Notes: generated by a model from the sequence alone, not told the origin. A stretch of 26,961 nt of DNA from Treponema sp. UBA1233 (GCA_002309305.1 DBWR01000063.1:51015-77975), one strand, 5' to 3'; shown: positions 6,756 to 14,121, numbered from the stretch's first letter. A program made the numbers and translations.

Positions 6756-7556
6756 TTAGAATACGGCAACAACATCTCCGTTCGGATACTTTGCCTTGAT
6801 CCAGTTCTTTACCTTGTCGCTTTTGAGGGCATTTACAAGAGCCTGGATGGCAGGATCATTCTCTTTTCCCTTCTTAACGGCTACGATGTTGACATATGGT
6901 GAATCTGCACCTTCTACAAACAGACCGTCCTTTGAGGCAGAAAGACCTGCGTCAAGAGCATAGTTACCGTTGATAACTGCAGCATCAACATCTGTAAGAA
7001 CACGTGGAAGAGAAGCGGCCTCAACTTCCTTGAACTTAAGCTTTTTAGGGTTAGAAGCAATGTCCTTTGGAGTTGCTGTAAGGCCTGCATTTGGCTTGAG
7101 TGTGATCAATTTAGCTGACTGAAGAAGAAGAAGAGCGCGTCCCTCGTTTGTCGGGTCATTTGGAATTGCAATTGTTGCCTTTGCCTTGAGGTCAGCAAGT
7201 TTTGCATATTTCTTTGCACCTTTCTTTGTTCCTGAGTAGATGGCGAGTGGTTCAATGTGAATTCCACCGGCGCTTACAAGGTTGAAATTCCTGTCCTTGT
7301 TGAATGACTCAAGATATGGAAGATGCTGGAAATAGTTTGCATCAATGTCACCTGAGTTCAATGCCTCGTTCGGTGTAACATAATCTGTAAACTCAACAAC
7401 CTTCAGTTCAATTCCCTGAGCCTTCAGATCATCCTTTATCAGGTTAAGGATTTCTGCGTGTGGTGAAGGAGTAGCTCCAACCTTCAAAACTGTCTGTGCT
7501 GTAACTGCACTGAGCGCAAGAGCTGCACCCAAAACTGTAGCAATAATCTTTTTCAT
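6756..7556 (-). CDS. metQ: Methionine ABC transporter substrate-binding protein MetQ
   Basis: 266 residues of the NlpA/MetQ family: LKVGATPSPHAEIL near the start, then NEALNSGDIDANYFQHLPYLESFN and IAIPNDPTNEGRALLLLQ, all hallmark segments. It binds methionine in the periplasm and delivers it to MetNI. The signal peptide (MKKIIATVLGAALALSAVTAQT) has no cysteine, so unlike most MetQ proteins it would be cut by signal peptidase I and released rather than lipid-anchored. Start: ATG at 7556 with GGAG 7 nt upstream. Last gene of the operon, 92 nt after metI, with a strong terminator behind it. Confidence 0.93.
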   Translation of the reverse strand: MKKIIATVLGAALALSAVTAQTVLKVGATPSPHAEILNLIKDDLKAQGIELKVVEFTDYVTPNEALNSGDIDANYFQHLPYLESFNKDRNFNLVSAGGIHIEPLAIYSGTKKGAKKYAKLADLKAKATIAIPNDPTNEGRALLLLQSAKLITLKPNAGLTATPKDIASNPKKLKFKEVEAASLPRVLTDVDAAVINGNYALDAGLSASKDGLFVEGADSPYVNIVAVKKGKENDPAIQALVNALKSDKVKNWIKAKYPNGDVVAVF

Positions 7557-7648
7557 TTTTTATCTCCTTGTGAATTGGATTTCTCCGTTTGATGGATTCT
7601 TTATAACACTAATTACCTACTATGTCAATAGGTTTATAAAAGAATTTT

Positions 7649-8317
7649 TTACCGCCTTGCTAGGAGTTTCCTGCTTATCCTGCTTCCGACAAACTGAATC
7701 AGCTCGACCATAATCAAAATAACGATTACAGCGACAACAAGCACGTCTATGCGGAATCTCTGGTATCCATAGCGTATTGCCAGGTCTCCCAGTCCACCGC
7801 CACCGATGGTTCCCGCCATTGCAGAATAACCGATGAGGTTGATTATTGTAAGGGTGATTCCGTCCACAAGCGAAGGCATTGCTTCCGGTATCAGGACCTT
7901 GCGAATGATCTGGAAATTGGTGCTTCCCATGGCAGTTGCAGCCAGTACAAGCTCCGGATTGACCTCGTTGATTGCAGTCTCTATGACACGGGCAACAAAA
8001 GGTGCTGCGGCAATACTCAGAGGTACAATCGTAGCAGAGGTTCCTATGGCAGTTCCGAGTATAAGACGGGTCAAGGGCAAAAGCAGGATGATAAGAATCA
8101 GGAAGGGGAATGCCCTGAGCACGTTTACGATTTTTCCGATTATGGAATTAAGCAGAGGCTTGCTCATAATGTTTCCGGGGCGGGTAACGCTTAAAAGGAT
8201 GCCCAGTGGAAAACCAATGAGGGTAGAGAACACGAGGGAAAGGAACACCATTATCAGAGTCTGCCAGGTTGCCTCACCCACAAGAGAAAGGACTTCCAGG
8301 ACATTTTCCATATTCAT
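7649..8317 (-). CDS. metI: Methionine ABC transporter permease MetI
   Basis: 222 residues, the usual length. About five membrane segments are visible (for example TLIMVFLSLVFSTLIGFPLGILL and FPFLILIILLLPLTRLIL). The cytoplasmic EAA loop AATAMGSTNFQIIRKVLIPEA contacts MetN. The ATG at 8317 overlaps the metN stop by 4 nt (ATGA), so translation is coupled. Confidence 0.94.
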   Translation of the reverse strand: MNMENVLEVLSLVGEATWQTLIMVFLSLVFSTLIGFPLGILLSVTRPGNIMSKPLLNSIIGKIVNVLRAFPFLILIILLLPLTRLILGTAIGTSATIVPLSIAAAPFVARVIETAINEVNPELVLAATAMGSTNFQIIRKVLIPEAMPSLVDGITLTIINLIGYSAMAGTIGGGGLGDLAIRYGYQRFRIDVLVVAVIVILIMVELIQFVGSRISRKLLARR

Positions 8318-9321
8318 TTTGCAACCTCCACTTTTACGCCGTTTTGACCAAGATATTCAATGGCGGATTTTACCACATCCTCCGCACCGCTGATGTCCAC
8401 AATCAGGGTACCGACCTTTTCCGATTTAACCGACTGGATTCCACCAGCCCTGATGTTCACGTCCACGTTGAATTTATGGCACAAATCGCTGATGACCGGC
8501 TTGTCAGTATCTTCTCCAATAAACCTCAGGAAGTATTTTCCTCCGTCATCCGACCAGCGCAAAATCTCTGGCGTCGGCGCAAACGAAATCCTGCTCAAAA
8601 AGTCCTTTGTAACCTCTGACTTGGGATTTTCAAATATTTCCTTTACCAGGCCCTGTTCCACCACATGACCGTCTTCAACAACGGCAACCTGCTCGCATGC
8701 ATCACGTACAACTTCCATCTGGTGGGTTATCATCACAACCGTAAGGTTCATCTTGGCCTGAATGTCGCGGATAAGGTTCAAGATTGAATGTGTGGTCTGC
8801 GGGTCAAGGGCACTTGTGGCCTCATCGCAAAAAAGAATGTCCGGTTCTGTGGCAAGGGCACGTGCAATGGCAACCCTCTGCTTCTGTCCGCCGGAAAGAG
8901 TGCTGATTGGAGCATCCCCACGGTCCTGAAGTCCGACAAGTTCCAGCATCTGGGCAACCTTTTCCTTTATCTGGGCCTTTGGAGTCTTGCACAACTCAAG
9001 CGGATATGCCACGTTTTGGGCAGTATTGCGTGAGCTGAACAAATTGAAGTTCTGGAATATCATGCCGATCTTGCGTCTGCGTGCAATGAGCGCGTCTTTG
9101 GCAAGGGAGTCAACCTGTTCGTCCCCGTAGAAAATCTGTCCCTGATCAGGCTTTTCAAGAAGAGAGATGAGCCTTACAAGAGTTGATTTACCTGCACCGC
9201 TTTTCCCGATGATTCCAAAAATCGTGTTGTCAGGAATATCGAGCGAAATGTCGTCCACCGCGTTGATTGTTCCGTCCGCTGTGGTATATGTCTTTTTCAG
9301 GTGTTTAAGCGTTATCTGCAT
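8314..9321 (-). CDS. metN: Methionine ABC transporter ATP-binding protein MetN
   Basis: 335 residues. Walker A GKSGAGKST (39-47), Q-loop Gln90, signature LSGGQKQR (142-149), Walker B DILFCDEATSALD (161-173) and switch His200 are intact. A C-terminal NIL domain (about 255-335) follows, which binds methionine and gives trans-inhibition. Start: ATG at 9321 with GAGG 7 nt upstream; an ATG at 9333 overlaps that Shine-Dalgarno. The start lies inside the last codons of the dehydrogenase gene, a 17-nt overlap. Confidence 0.94.
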   Translation of the reverse strand: MQITLKHLKKTYTTADGTINAVDDISLDIPDNTIFGIIGKSGAGKSTLVRLISLLEKPDQGQIFYGDEQVDSLAKDALIARRRKIGMIFQNFNLFSSRNTAQNVAYPLELCKTPKAQIKEKVAQMLELVGLQDRGDAPISTLSGGQKQRVAIARALATEPDILFCDEATSALDPQTTHSILNLIRDIQAKMNLTVVMITHQMEVVRDACEQVAVVEDGHVVEQGLVKEIFENPKSEVTKDFLSRISFAPTPEILRWSDDGGKYFLRFIGEDTDKPVISDLCHKFNVDVNIRAGGIQSVKSEKVGTLIVDISGAEDVVKSAIEYLGQNGVKVEVAK

Positions 9322-10333
9322 TGCGTACCTCATTGTTCAGTTCCGGTCCGTCGTAGAATGAACGGATGTTGGAAAGTGTTGTCTCTGCTATAGCCTTGAG
9401 CGCATTTGTCGTAAGGAATGACTGATGTGCCGTAATGATTACGTTGGGGAATGTCAAAAGGCGTGCAAGGACATCATCGCGGATTACGTTTATGGACCAG
9501 TCATCAAAGAAGTACTTGTTCTCTTCCTCATATACATCAAGGGCCGCTCCACCAATCGTCTGTTTTTTAAGCGAATGAATCAGGGCCGTAGTGTCAATCA
9601 GGGCACCGCGTCCCGTGTTGATTATTACCGCATCATGCTTCATCAGCTGGAGTGACTGTGCGTTGACGATGTATTTGGTATCCTCGGTTAACGGACAGTG
9701 AAGGCTCAGGACATCAGAATCGGTAAAGAGCTGTGTCAGCTGGACATACTTGAAATTATGCTGTTCTGCCCATGCCATATCAGGATAAATGTCATAGACC
9801 TCTACGTTCATTCCAATGCCAGCAAGAATCTCCGCCATGATTTTACCGATGCGGCCTGTTCCCAAAATGCCGGCAGTAAGTCCATGCAGGTCACGCCCCG
9901 TAAGTCCGTTAAGGGTAAAGTTACCCGTGCGGGTCCTCAAATAGGCCTGGGGAACCCTTCGTGTCAGAGAAAGCAAAAGTGCCAGCGCATGCTCTGCAAC
10001 AGAATTGGGAGAATAAGCCGGAACACGCACAACCTTTATGCCAGCCTGTTCCGCCGCCTTTAGGTCCACGTTGTTGTAACCCGCACACCTGAGTGCAATC
10101 AGCTTGACACCACATTCAGAAAGCTTTTTTATAACCGCTTCATTGATCGTGTCATTTACAAAAGCACAGACCACATCGTAGCCTTTTGCCGTCAGGGCAG
10201 TTTTCTCCGTAAGGTGAAAGTCAAAGAAATCTATATTGTAGAAGAATTCCTTGTTGGCCTCAGTGAAAGCCTCGCAGTCATAGGGTCGCGTATCATAAAA
10301 TGCAATTTTCCATTCCACGTTTCTCAAAGGCAT
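9305..10333 (-). CDS. D-2-hydroxyacid dehydrogenase (D-lactate dehydrogenase type)
   Basis: 342 residues; NAD-dependent interconversion of a 2-keto acid and a D-2-hydroxy acid. RCAGYNNVDL and the Rossmann motif GTGRIG (158-163) are present. The catalytic set is Arg242 (INTGRGALID), a Glu at 269-270 (LDVYEEE) and His303 (TAHQSF). Length and motifs fit the LdhA group. It is the first gene of the operon and overlaps metN by 17 nt, so its activity is tied to methionine uptake by co-expression. D-lactate formation during fermentation is the default guess; reduction of a methionine-derived keto acid is possible. Start: ATG at 10333, 8 nt after GGAGG. Confidence 0.9.
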   Translation of the reverse strand: MPLRNVEWKIAFYDTRPYDCEAFTEANKEFFYNIDFFDFHLTEKTALTAKGYDVVCAFVNDTINEAVIKKLSECGVKLIALRCAGYNNVDLKAAEQAGIKVVRVPAYSPNSVAEHALALLLSLTRRVPQAYLRTRTGNFTLNGLTGRDLHGLTAGILGTGRIGKIMAEILAGIGMNVEVYDIYPDMAWAEQHNFKYVQLTQLFTDSDVLSLHCPLTEDTKYIVNAQSLQLMKHDAVIINTGRGALIDTTALIHSLKKQTIGGAALDVYEEENKYFFDDWSINVIRDDVLARLLTFPNVIITAHQSFLTTNALKAIAETTLSNIRSFYDGPELNNEVRNADNA

Positions 10334-10403
10334 CCCGTAACCTCCTTAAATACCGCAGAAATTTAACATTTTTTGAGTTTTTACGCAATGGGAGGGGGAA
10401 AAT

Positions 10404-10621
10404 CAAGTGCATACACTAATAAAACAAATAAGTTCAACTTTCACAGAGGAAGTGCTTTCATTCCCGGCGGGAACCGGGTCAAGCCTACATGATGTGCGGT
10501 ATAAGGTATCTGACTCGCTTTCGCTCGCACCGCACAAATGTATGCTCGCCCCGAACCCCGCCTGCATTACAGCACTTCCTCAATCAACGGTTTACTATTG
10601 TTTTATCATTTATGGCACTTG
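10404..10621. repeat. Foldback element A (218-bp imperfect palindrome)
   Basis: Nested inverted repeats run the whole length: CAAGTGC (10404-10410) with GCACTTG (10615-10621); ATAAAACAA (10419-10427) with TTGTTTTAT (10598-10606); GAGGAAGTGCT (10446-10456) with AGCACTTCCTC (10571-10581); GGCGGG (10466-10471) with CCCGCC (10557-10562); TGTGCGGT (10493-10500) with ACCGCACA (10529-10536). The apex is 28 nt. Ends and spacings match element B at 25023-25319. It fills most of the gap between the dehydrogenase operon promoter region and the nuclease gene 3' end. No coding potential. Confidence 0.85.
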
Positions 10622-10683
10622 CCTTTCCAACCATTTTATACAAGATAGTTGGAATTAACATAGATTAATGGCGACCAAGAAAA

Positions 10684-11775
10684 TCATCTGTTGCTTTTGG
10701 TGTTATTACATACCCTGCACAGCATCTGTAAGTTTTCATAAACAGTTTTTCCACCACGGCTCCATGGAACTATATGATCTCCTTCCATCTCCGTTAATTC
10801 GAAATGTTCTCCACAAAGCGGGCAAATGCCTTTCTGTTCCTCGTATTTTTTGCGCTTCATCTTATCATCAAATTCCCTCAGGCTCAGATGACTGTATTTC
10901 CTATCAAACAGATAATAGTATATTCCCTTGTGGTTTGTTACTTCGTCATTGTCAATCAAGGATAAAATCTCTTTTTCCAATTTCTCTGGATCATAATTGT
11001 TTTCATGATATTGATTGTACAAGCTTCCCCAATCGATTCCCTTCATCTCTTTTCTGTAAACAGGGAACAAAACTTTTACCCATGCAATTACAAACTGAAA
11101 ATAACTCCAAAGCTCATTTGCATTGGAATCATTCTGATGCTTTCCCATGTAATCGCAAATCAGCTTGTCATCCCTGCCGACAAACCATTGTAAAACAGTT
11201 TCCAGTAATTCCTGCCGAATCGGGTTTCCGTTTACATATTTATCACCTAAAAGTTTGGCCGCGCAATTTGACTTTGAAAAAATCTTTTTGGCATCTGCCG
11301 TCCATGAGCCAGCATAAACAGCATTTCTGATTTCCTGTTCCGTAAGTTTTTCACCTGCAATGTTTATTGTTTTGAACCAGCTTAATTTTTCACTATCTGT
11401 TCCCTCACAAAAATAAACCTGCAAATCATAATCCAAAATCTGTTCTTTTTCATCAGGCTGCAAATTTGTAAAGTAGCGCATGTTATGAGAATAAGTTCCG
11501 TTGACATATCTGCAAATTGAAATAGTCCTCTGCTGTCCGTCCAGAACCTCATAACGACCATCTTCCCTAACAACCCAATACATGGTATTCAGCGGGAAAC
11601 CCTTTGTAACAGTGTCCATGACTGCCTGCTGCTGATTGTCCTTATAGCAAAATTCCCTTTGATAAGGTGGCCGAATATCAAGCTGACCTCCAAAGCCGAC
11701 AACTCCATCCTCATCATTATCCTGATATCCGTTTACCAAATCCCTGACTTTAATCGTGTGCAAAGTAATCTTCAT
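10684..11775 (-). CDS. DUF262-HNH nuclease, putative restriction-like effector
   Basis: 363 residues in two parts. The N-terminal DUF262 (ParB/sulfiredoxin-like NTPase fold) shows RPPYQREF (35-42) and DGQQRT (79-84). A helical middle follows. The C-terminal HNH domain has CPLC (318-321), DHIVPWSRGG (333-342) with His334, Asn348, and CRVCNN (353-358), giving a zinc site and a metal-dependent nuclease centre. DUF262 proteins include the effectors GmrSD, SspE and BrxU, which cut foreign or modified DNA; in those the nuclease part is DUF1524 or another HNH. It lies downstream of an EcoRI-type methylase on the same strand, so a restriction role is inferred. Start: ATG at 11775 after GGAG. Confidence 0.85.
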   Translation of the reverse strand: MKITLHTIKVRDLVNGYQDNDEDGVVGFGGQLDIRPPYQREFCYKDNQQQAVMDTVTKGFPLNTMYWVVREDGRYEVLDGQQRTISICRYVNGTYSHNMRYFTNLQPDEKEQILDYDLQVYFCEGTDSEKLSWFKTINIAGEKLTEQEIRNAVYAGSWTADAKKIFSKSNCAAKLLGDKYVNGNPIRQELLETVLQWFVGRDDKLICDYMGKHQNDSNANELWSYFQFVIAWVKVLFPVYRKEMKGIDWGSLYNQYHENNYDPEKLEKEILSLIDNDEVTNHKGIYYYLFDRKYSHLSLREFDDKMKRKKYEEQKGICPLCGEHFELTEMEGDHIVPWSRGGKTVYENLQMLCRVCNNTKSNR

Positions 11776-11790
11776 ATCTTTCTCCTTTTA

Positions 11791-11859
11791 AGGGGGAAGG
11801 ACTCCCCCTCGCGTCCACTACGTTGGCCGCTACCCTCTCTAACGGGGGTTCGCCCCCGT
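11791..11859 (-). repeat. GC-rich double-hairpin spacer between methylase and nuclease genes
   Basis: The 119-nt gap between the two genes holds a block far more GC-rich than its surroundings. Hairpins are AGGGGG/CCCCCT (11791-11809) and ACGGGGG-TTCG-CCCCCGT (11842-11859), the latter a perfect 7-bp stem with a UUCG-type tetraloop on the plus strand. It may be a dispersed repeat or an mRNA-processing or attenuation structure that sets the nuclease-to-methylase ratio. Confidence 0.7.
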
Positions 11860-11894
11860 AACGCCCCCATACTTTTGTCATCCAAATTATTTTT

Positions 11895-12848
11895 CTACCG
11901 CTTCCGTTTGATTAGAATGCGGAAATAAGGACATTTTCCATTAATTGACAAATCCTTATCATCATCTCCTTTCCTGAATTTTATTATCTCAAATTGATCT
12001 GGATTATATTTATCCAAAAAAGTTATAGGCACCCCCATAGCACCAAAATAATCTTTAGGAATTTCTGAAACTTTATTAATATTTATTCCATCATAATTAT
12101 CATATTTTTCATATTCAGTTTTTGAGTATGTTTTATACAAAACCAAATCTTCATGACGTTTTGCAATATCTAAATTTGTATACCAACAGATATTGCCAAG
12201 ACTTCTCCATTTTTGACCTGTTTCATCTTCCCAATAATGAGTTTTTCTTGGCTGATAATAATCAGGCACTCTAAATGACATATCACCAGCTTTATAACCA
12301 AGCCAGATTTTGTTTTCCTTTAATAAATGAAATATTTCTTTATACGTAATAGCATTTTGATTTCCTATTATTAAGAACTTTTTTCCATGTTTGATTAATG
12401 TTGCAACATATTCCCTAAATAAGCTGAATGGAGGATTTGTAACAACTATGTCTGCCTGTTTTAATAATTCAATACATTCATGACTTCTAAAATCACCATT
12501 ACCAGTCAATTCTTTTATTTCTACCGTCGAAAAATCGGTATTAGTTGGGTCATTTGGATTTCCATAATAGTCAAGCCAAACTGCTTTCTCACAATCATTT
12601 TGAGTAAACAAATCTATATCTTGATTTTTATAACAAGTCGAAATAAGCCTTTTTAACCCAAGTTCATCAAACTTTAACGCAAAATATTTAAAGAAATTTG
12701 AAATTCTTGGATCATCACAATTACACAAAACTGTTTTCCCTTTAAAATGTTTTTTATAATGCGATAATTCCTTTTCAATATCTGGGAGCTGTGTATAGAA
12801 CTCATCTTCCTTGTTTTCTTTAGCTGCATCAAATATTTTATTCGCCAT
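11895..12848 (-). CDS. EcoRI-family adenine-specific DNA methyltransferase
   Basis: 317 residues, about the size of M.EcoRI (~325). The N-terminus (KEDEFYTQLPDIEKELSHYK, then CNCDDPRISNFFKYFALKF) is the distinctive M.EcoRI-like block. Catalytic motif IV is NPPF (138-141), typical of N6-adenine methylases. M.EcoRI methylates GAATTC; whether the specificity is kept here cannot be read from the sequence. Start: ATG at 12848 with GGTGGG upstream. No EcoRI-type endonuclease is present; the same-strand downstream gene is a DUF262-HNH protein. The gene is AT-richer than the housekeeping genes around it, which fits horizontal transfer. Confidence 0.88.
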   Translation of the reverse strand: MANKIFDAAKENKEDEFYTQLPDIEKELSHYKKHFKGKTVLCNCDDPRISNFFKYFALKFDELGLKRLISTCYKNQDIDLFTQNDCEKAVWLDYYGNPNDPTNTDFSTVEIKELTGNGDFRSHECIELLKQADIVVTNPPFSLFREYVATLIKHGKKFLIIGNQNAITYKEIFHLLKENKIWLGYKAGDMSFRVPDYYQPRKTHYWEDETGQKWRSLGNICWYTNLDIAKRHEDLVLYKTYSKTEYEKYDNYDGININKVSEIPKDYFGAMGVPITFLDKYNPDQFEIIKFRKGDDDKDLSINGKCPYFRILIKRKR

Positions 12849-12889
12849 ACTTTACCCACCTTAAAAATAGTTAACTTGTTTTTCTAAAG

Positions 12890-12903
12890 TTTACTATAGT
12901 AAA
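12890..12903. promoter_or_regulatory. Perfect 14-bp palindrome between methylase and XRE genes
   Basis: TTTACTATAGTAAA lies 42 bp from the methylase start and 66 bp from the XRE start. Its position and symmetry suit an operator of the XRE protein that controls methylase transcription. Confidence 0.55.
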
Positions 12904-12946
12904 GTATAACATATTCTCTTTTCAAATGTAAATATTTGATAGAAAA

Positions 12947-12962
12947 GTGAACAATTATTCAC
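12947..12962. promoter_or_regulatory. Palindrome adjoining the XRE start codon
   Basis: GTGAACAATTATTCAC is symmetrical except for one pair (14 of 16 bases) and ends 6 nt before the ATG. It is a likely autoregulatory site. Confidence 0.55.
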
Positions 12963-12968
12963 AAAAAT

Positions 12969-13319
12969 ATGGTTATGAGTGATTTTTGGCATAGGGTTGA
13001 CGAAGAATTAGATTATCTTGGAAAAAATCGAACTTATCTTGCTAACAAGTGTAATTTCAGCTTAACAAATTTCAACTTAGGAATTAAACGAGGTAGCACC
13101 CCTTCCGCAGATTTAGCCGTTAAGATTGCCTCAGCTCTTGGGGTAACAGTAGAATTCCTTGTCACAGGCTCAAATAATCCGACTCAAAAGAATAATCAGG
13201 AAGAATCAGAGCAACTCCGCTTATACAGAAAACATTCTGAAATCATAAAAAAATGTGAAGAGCTTTCTCCCGAAAAAGAAAAACTCCTCGTTACTTTCAT
13301 AGACGAATTTGGTAAGTAA
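12969..13319 (+). CDS. XRE-family regulator, possible controller of the methylase-nuclease island
   Basis: 116 residues. An N-terminal helix-turn-helix (about residues 5-65: RTYLANKCNFSLTNFNLGIKRGSTPSADLAVKIASALGVTVEFLV) is followed by a charged, probably helical tail (ESEQLRLYRKHSEIIKKCEELSPEKEKLLVTFIDEF), common in phage-repressor and C-protein relatives. It is divergent from the methylase across 120 bp with two palindromes, like controller proteins of restriction-modification systems. Start is 12969, or the second ATG at 12975. Neither has a good Shine-Dalgarno. Confidence 0.8.
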   Translation: MVMSDFWHRVDEELDYLGKNRTYLANKCNFSLTNFNLGIKRGSTPSADLAVKIASALGVTVEFLVTGSNNPTQKNNQEESEQLRLYRKHSEIIKKCEELSPEKEKLLVTFIDEFGK

Positions 13320-13350
13320 AGTATTAGTGGCGGGAACGTGATAGGCTGCG

Positions 13351-13716
13351 TTAAGCTTTGGCAGAAAGCGTTATTTTTTGATATGCGTCCTTTTTATCGT
13401 TTGGATGAGGTTCAAGACCTATTATTGTAATATCACTTTGATCTGGACCATATACCCAGAAGATTCTTCCGGCACCCGGCTTGTGATTCTCAAGATATGA
13501 TTCCCAAACTTTTTGACCGTAGCGCTTTGAAAGAGCTTCAATATCGTGAGTACATAATCCTGGATAACGAGGATCGTTGCTAAGTTTATAAAAACATCTT
13601 ACCAAAAGCTTAAAGAGTTTCTGCTCATTTTTATTTGCTGACTGTTCTTTTATTTTGTTTTCAAGATTAGACCACAATTCCTGCATTTCTGGAATGCCCA
13701 TTCTTATATTGTACAT
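13351..13716 (-). CDS. RelE/ParE-superfamily toxin
   Basis: 121 residues. The C-terminal half (GAGRIFWVYGPDQSDITIIGLEPHPNDKK) has the RelE-like core of strands and basic residues typical of this toxin superfamily; the N-terminal half is helical. Members usually cleave mRNA at the ribosome or poison gyrase; which applies here is unclear. Its ATG shares one base with the upstream antitoxin stop (TAATG), so the pair is co-translated. The order antitoxin then toxin is the standard one. Confidence 0.7.
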   Translation of the reverse strand: MYNIRMGIPEMQELWSNLENKIKEQSANKNEQKLFKLLVRCFYKLSNDPRYPGLCTHDIEALSKRYGQKVWESYLENHKPGAGRIFWVYGPDQSDITIIGLEPHPNDKKDAYQKITLSAKA

Positions 13717-13973
13717 TAAATGAGCCCTTCATAAGCTGATAAATTGATTGCATCTCCAACTTTTCCAGATTTGAAGTTTTCCATGCTTTCATCCATCATT
13801 GCCAATGTATTCTGAGAAAGCTCGAAGGGTTTTGTGAGCTCGCGAGGTTCCAGCAAAATACGTCCATCAGGAAACTCTTCTACATGATAATATTCATATC
13901 TTGAAGCCCTAAGAGTTATTCTTCTTTTTGAGTCTAATTTTGAATCATAAGACCTTACTGGTAATGCTGACAT
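13716..13973 (-). CDS. AbrB-like antitoxin of the RelE-type pair
   Basis: 85 residues. SALPVRSYDSKLDSKRRITLRASRYEYYHVEEFPDGRILLEPREL looks like a swapped-hairpin AbrB/MazE-like DNA-binding domain. A flexible tail (MMDESMENFKSGKVGDAINLSAYEGLI) probably wraps the toxin. I start it at 13973, where AAGGAAG lies 6 nt upstream; an in-frame ATG at 14000 sits inside the operator palindrome. Autorepression through that palindrome is likely. Confidence 0.75.
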   Translation of the reverse strand: MSALPVRSYDSKLDSKRRITLRASRYEYYHVEEFPDGRILLEPRELTKPFELSQNTLAMMDESMENFKSGKVGDAINLSAYEGLI

Positions 13974-13987
13974 GTAAACTTCCTTTG

Positions 13988-13999
13988 TGGGAATTCCCA
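13988..13999. promoter_or_regulatory. Operator palindrome with GAATTC, RelE-type locus
   Basis: TGGGAATTCCCA is a perfect 12-bp palindrome directly after the -10 hexamer TATACT (14006-14011, minus strand). It contains the EcoRI recognition sequence, the likely target of the neighbouring EcoRI-family methylase. Confidence 0.65.
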
Positions 14000-14085
14000 T
14001 AAATAAGTATATGGGATGATTGCAAAAAAATCAAGGTTTCTTACCAGAATAAAGGCCTCTACCCACAAACCAAGAGCCAGACCAA

Positions 14086-14121
14086 CAAAAAAACCGGCTG
14101 CTTCTTATGAAACAACCGGTT
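14086..14121 (-). terminator. Terminator of the P83/100 gene
   Basis: On the minus strand AACCGGTTGTTTC pairs with GAAGCAGCCGGTT (13 bp, two G-U pairs, ATAA loop), followed by a run of seven or more Ts (14086-14093). Confidence 0.9.

Noticed and set aside
10334..10403. SAM riboswitch upstream of the methionine operon
   Set aside because: Only about 70 nt lie between the dehydrogenase start and foldback element A, and no SAM-I/SAM-II core is visible.
10404..10621. Integron attC site
   Set aside because: Treponemes can carry chromosomal integrons and attC sites are imperfect hairpins, but I see no RYYYAAC/GTTRRRY pair at the ends, no integrase and no cassette array, and the element is longer than typical attC sites.
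10668..11330. 220-codon plus-strand open frame opposite the DUF262-HNH gene
   Set aside because: Overlaps a gene with clear DUF262 and HNH motifs and a Shine-Dalgarno; the shadow protein has no domain logic.
11895..13319. Complete EcoRI-type restriction-modification system
   Set aside because: The methylase fits, but no protein resembling R.EcoRI is encoded nearby.
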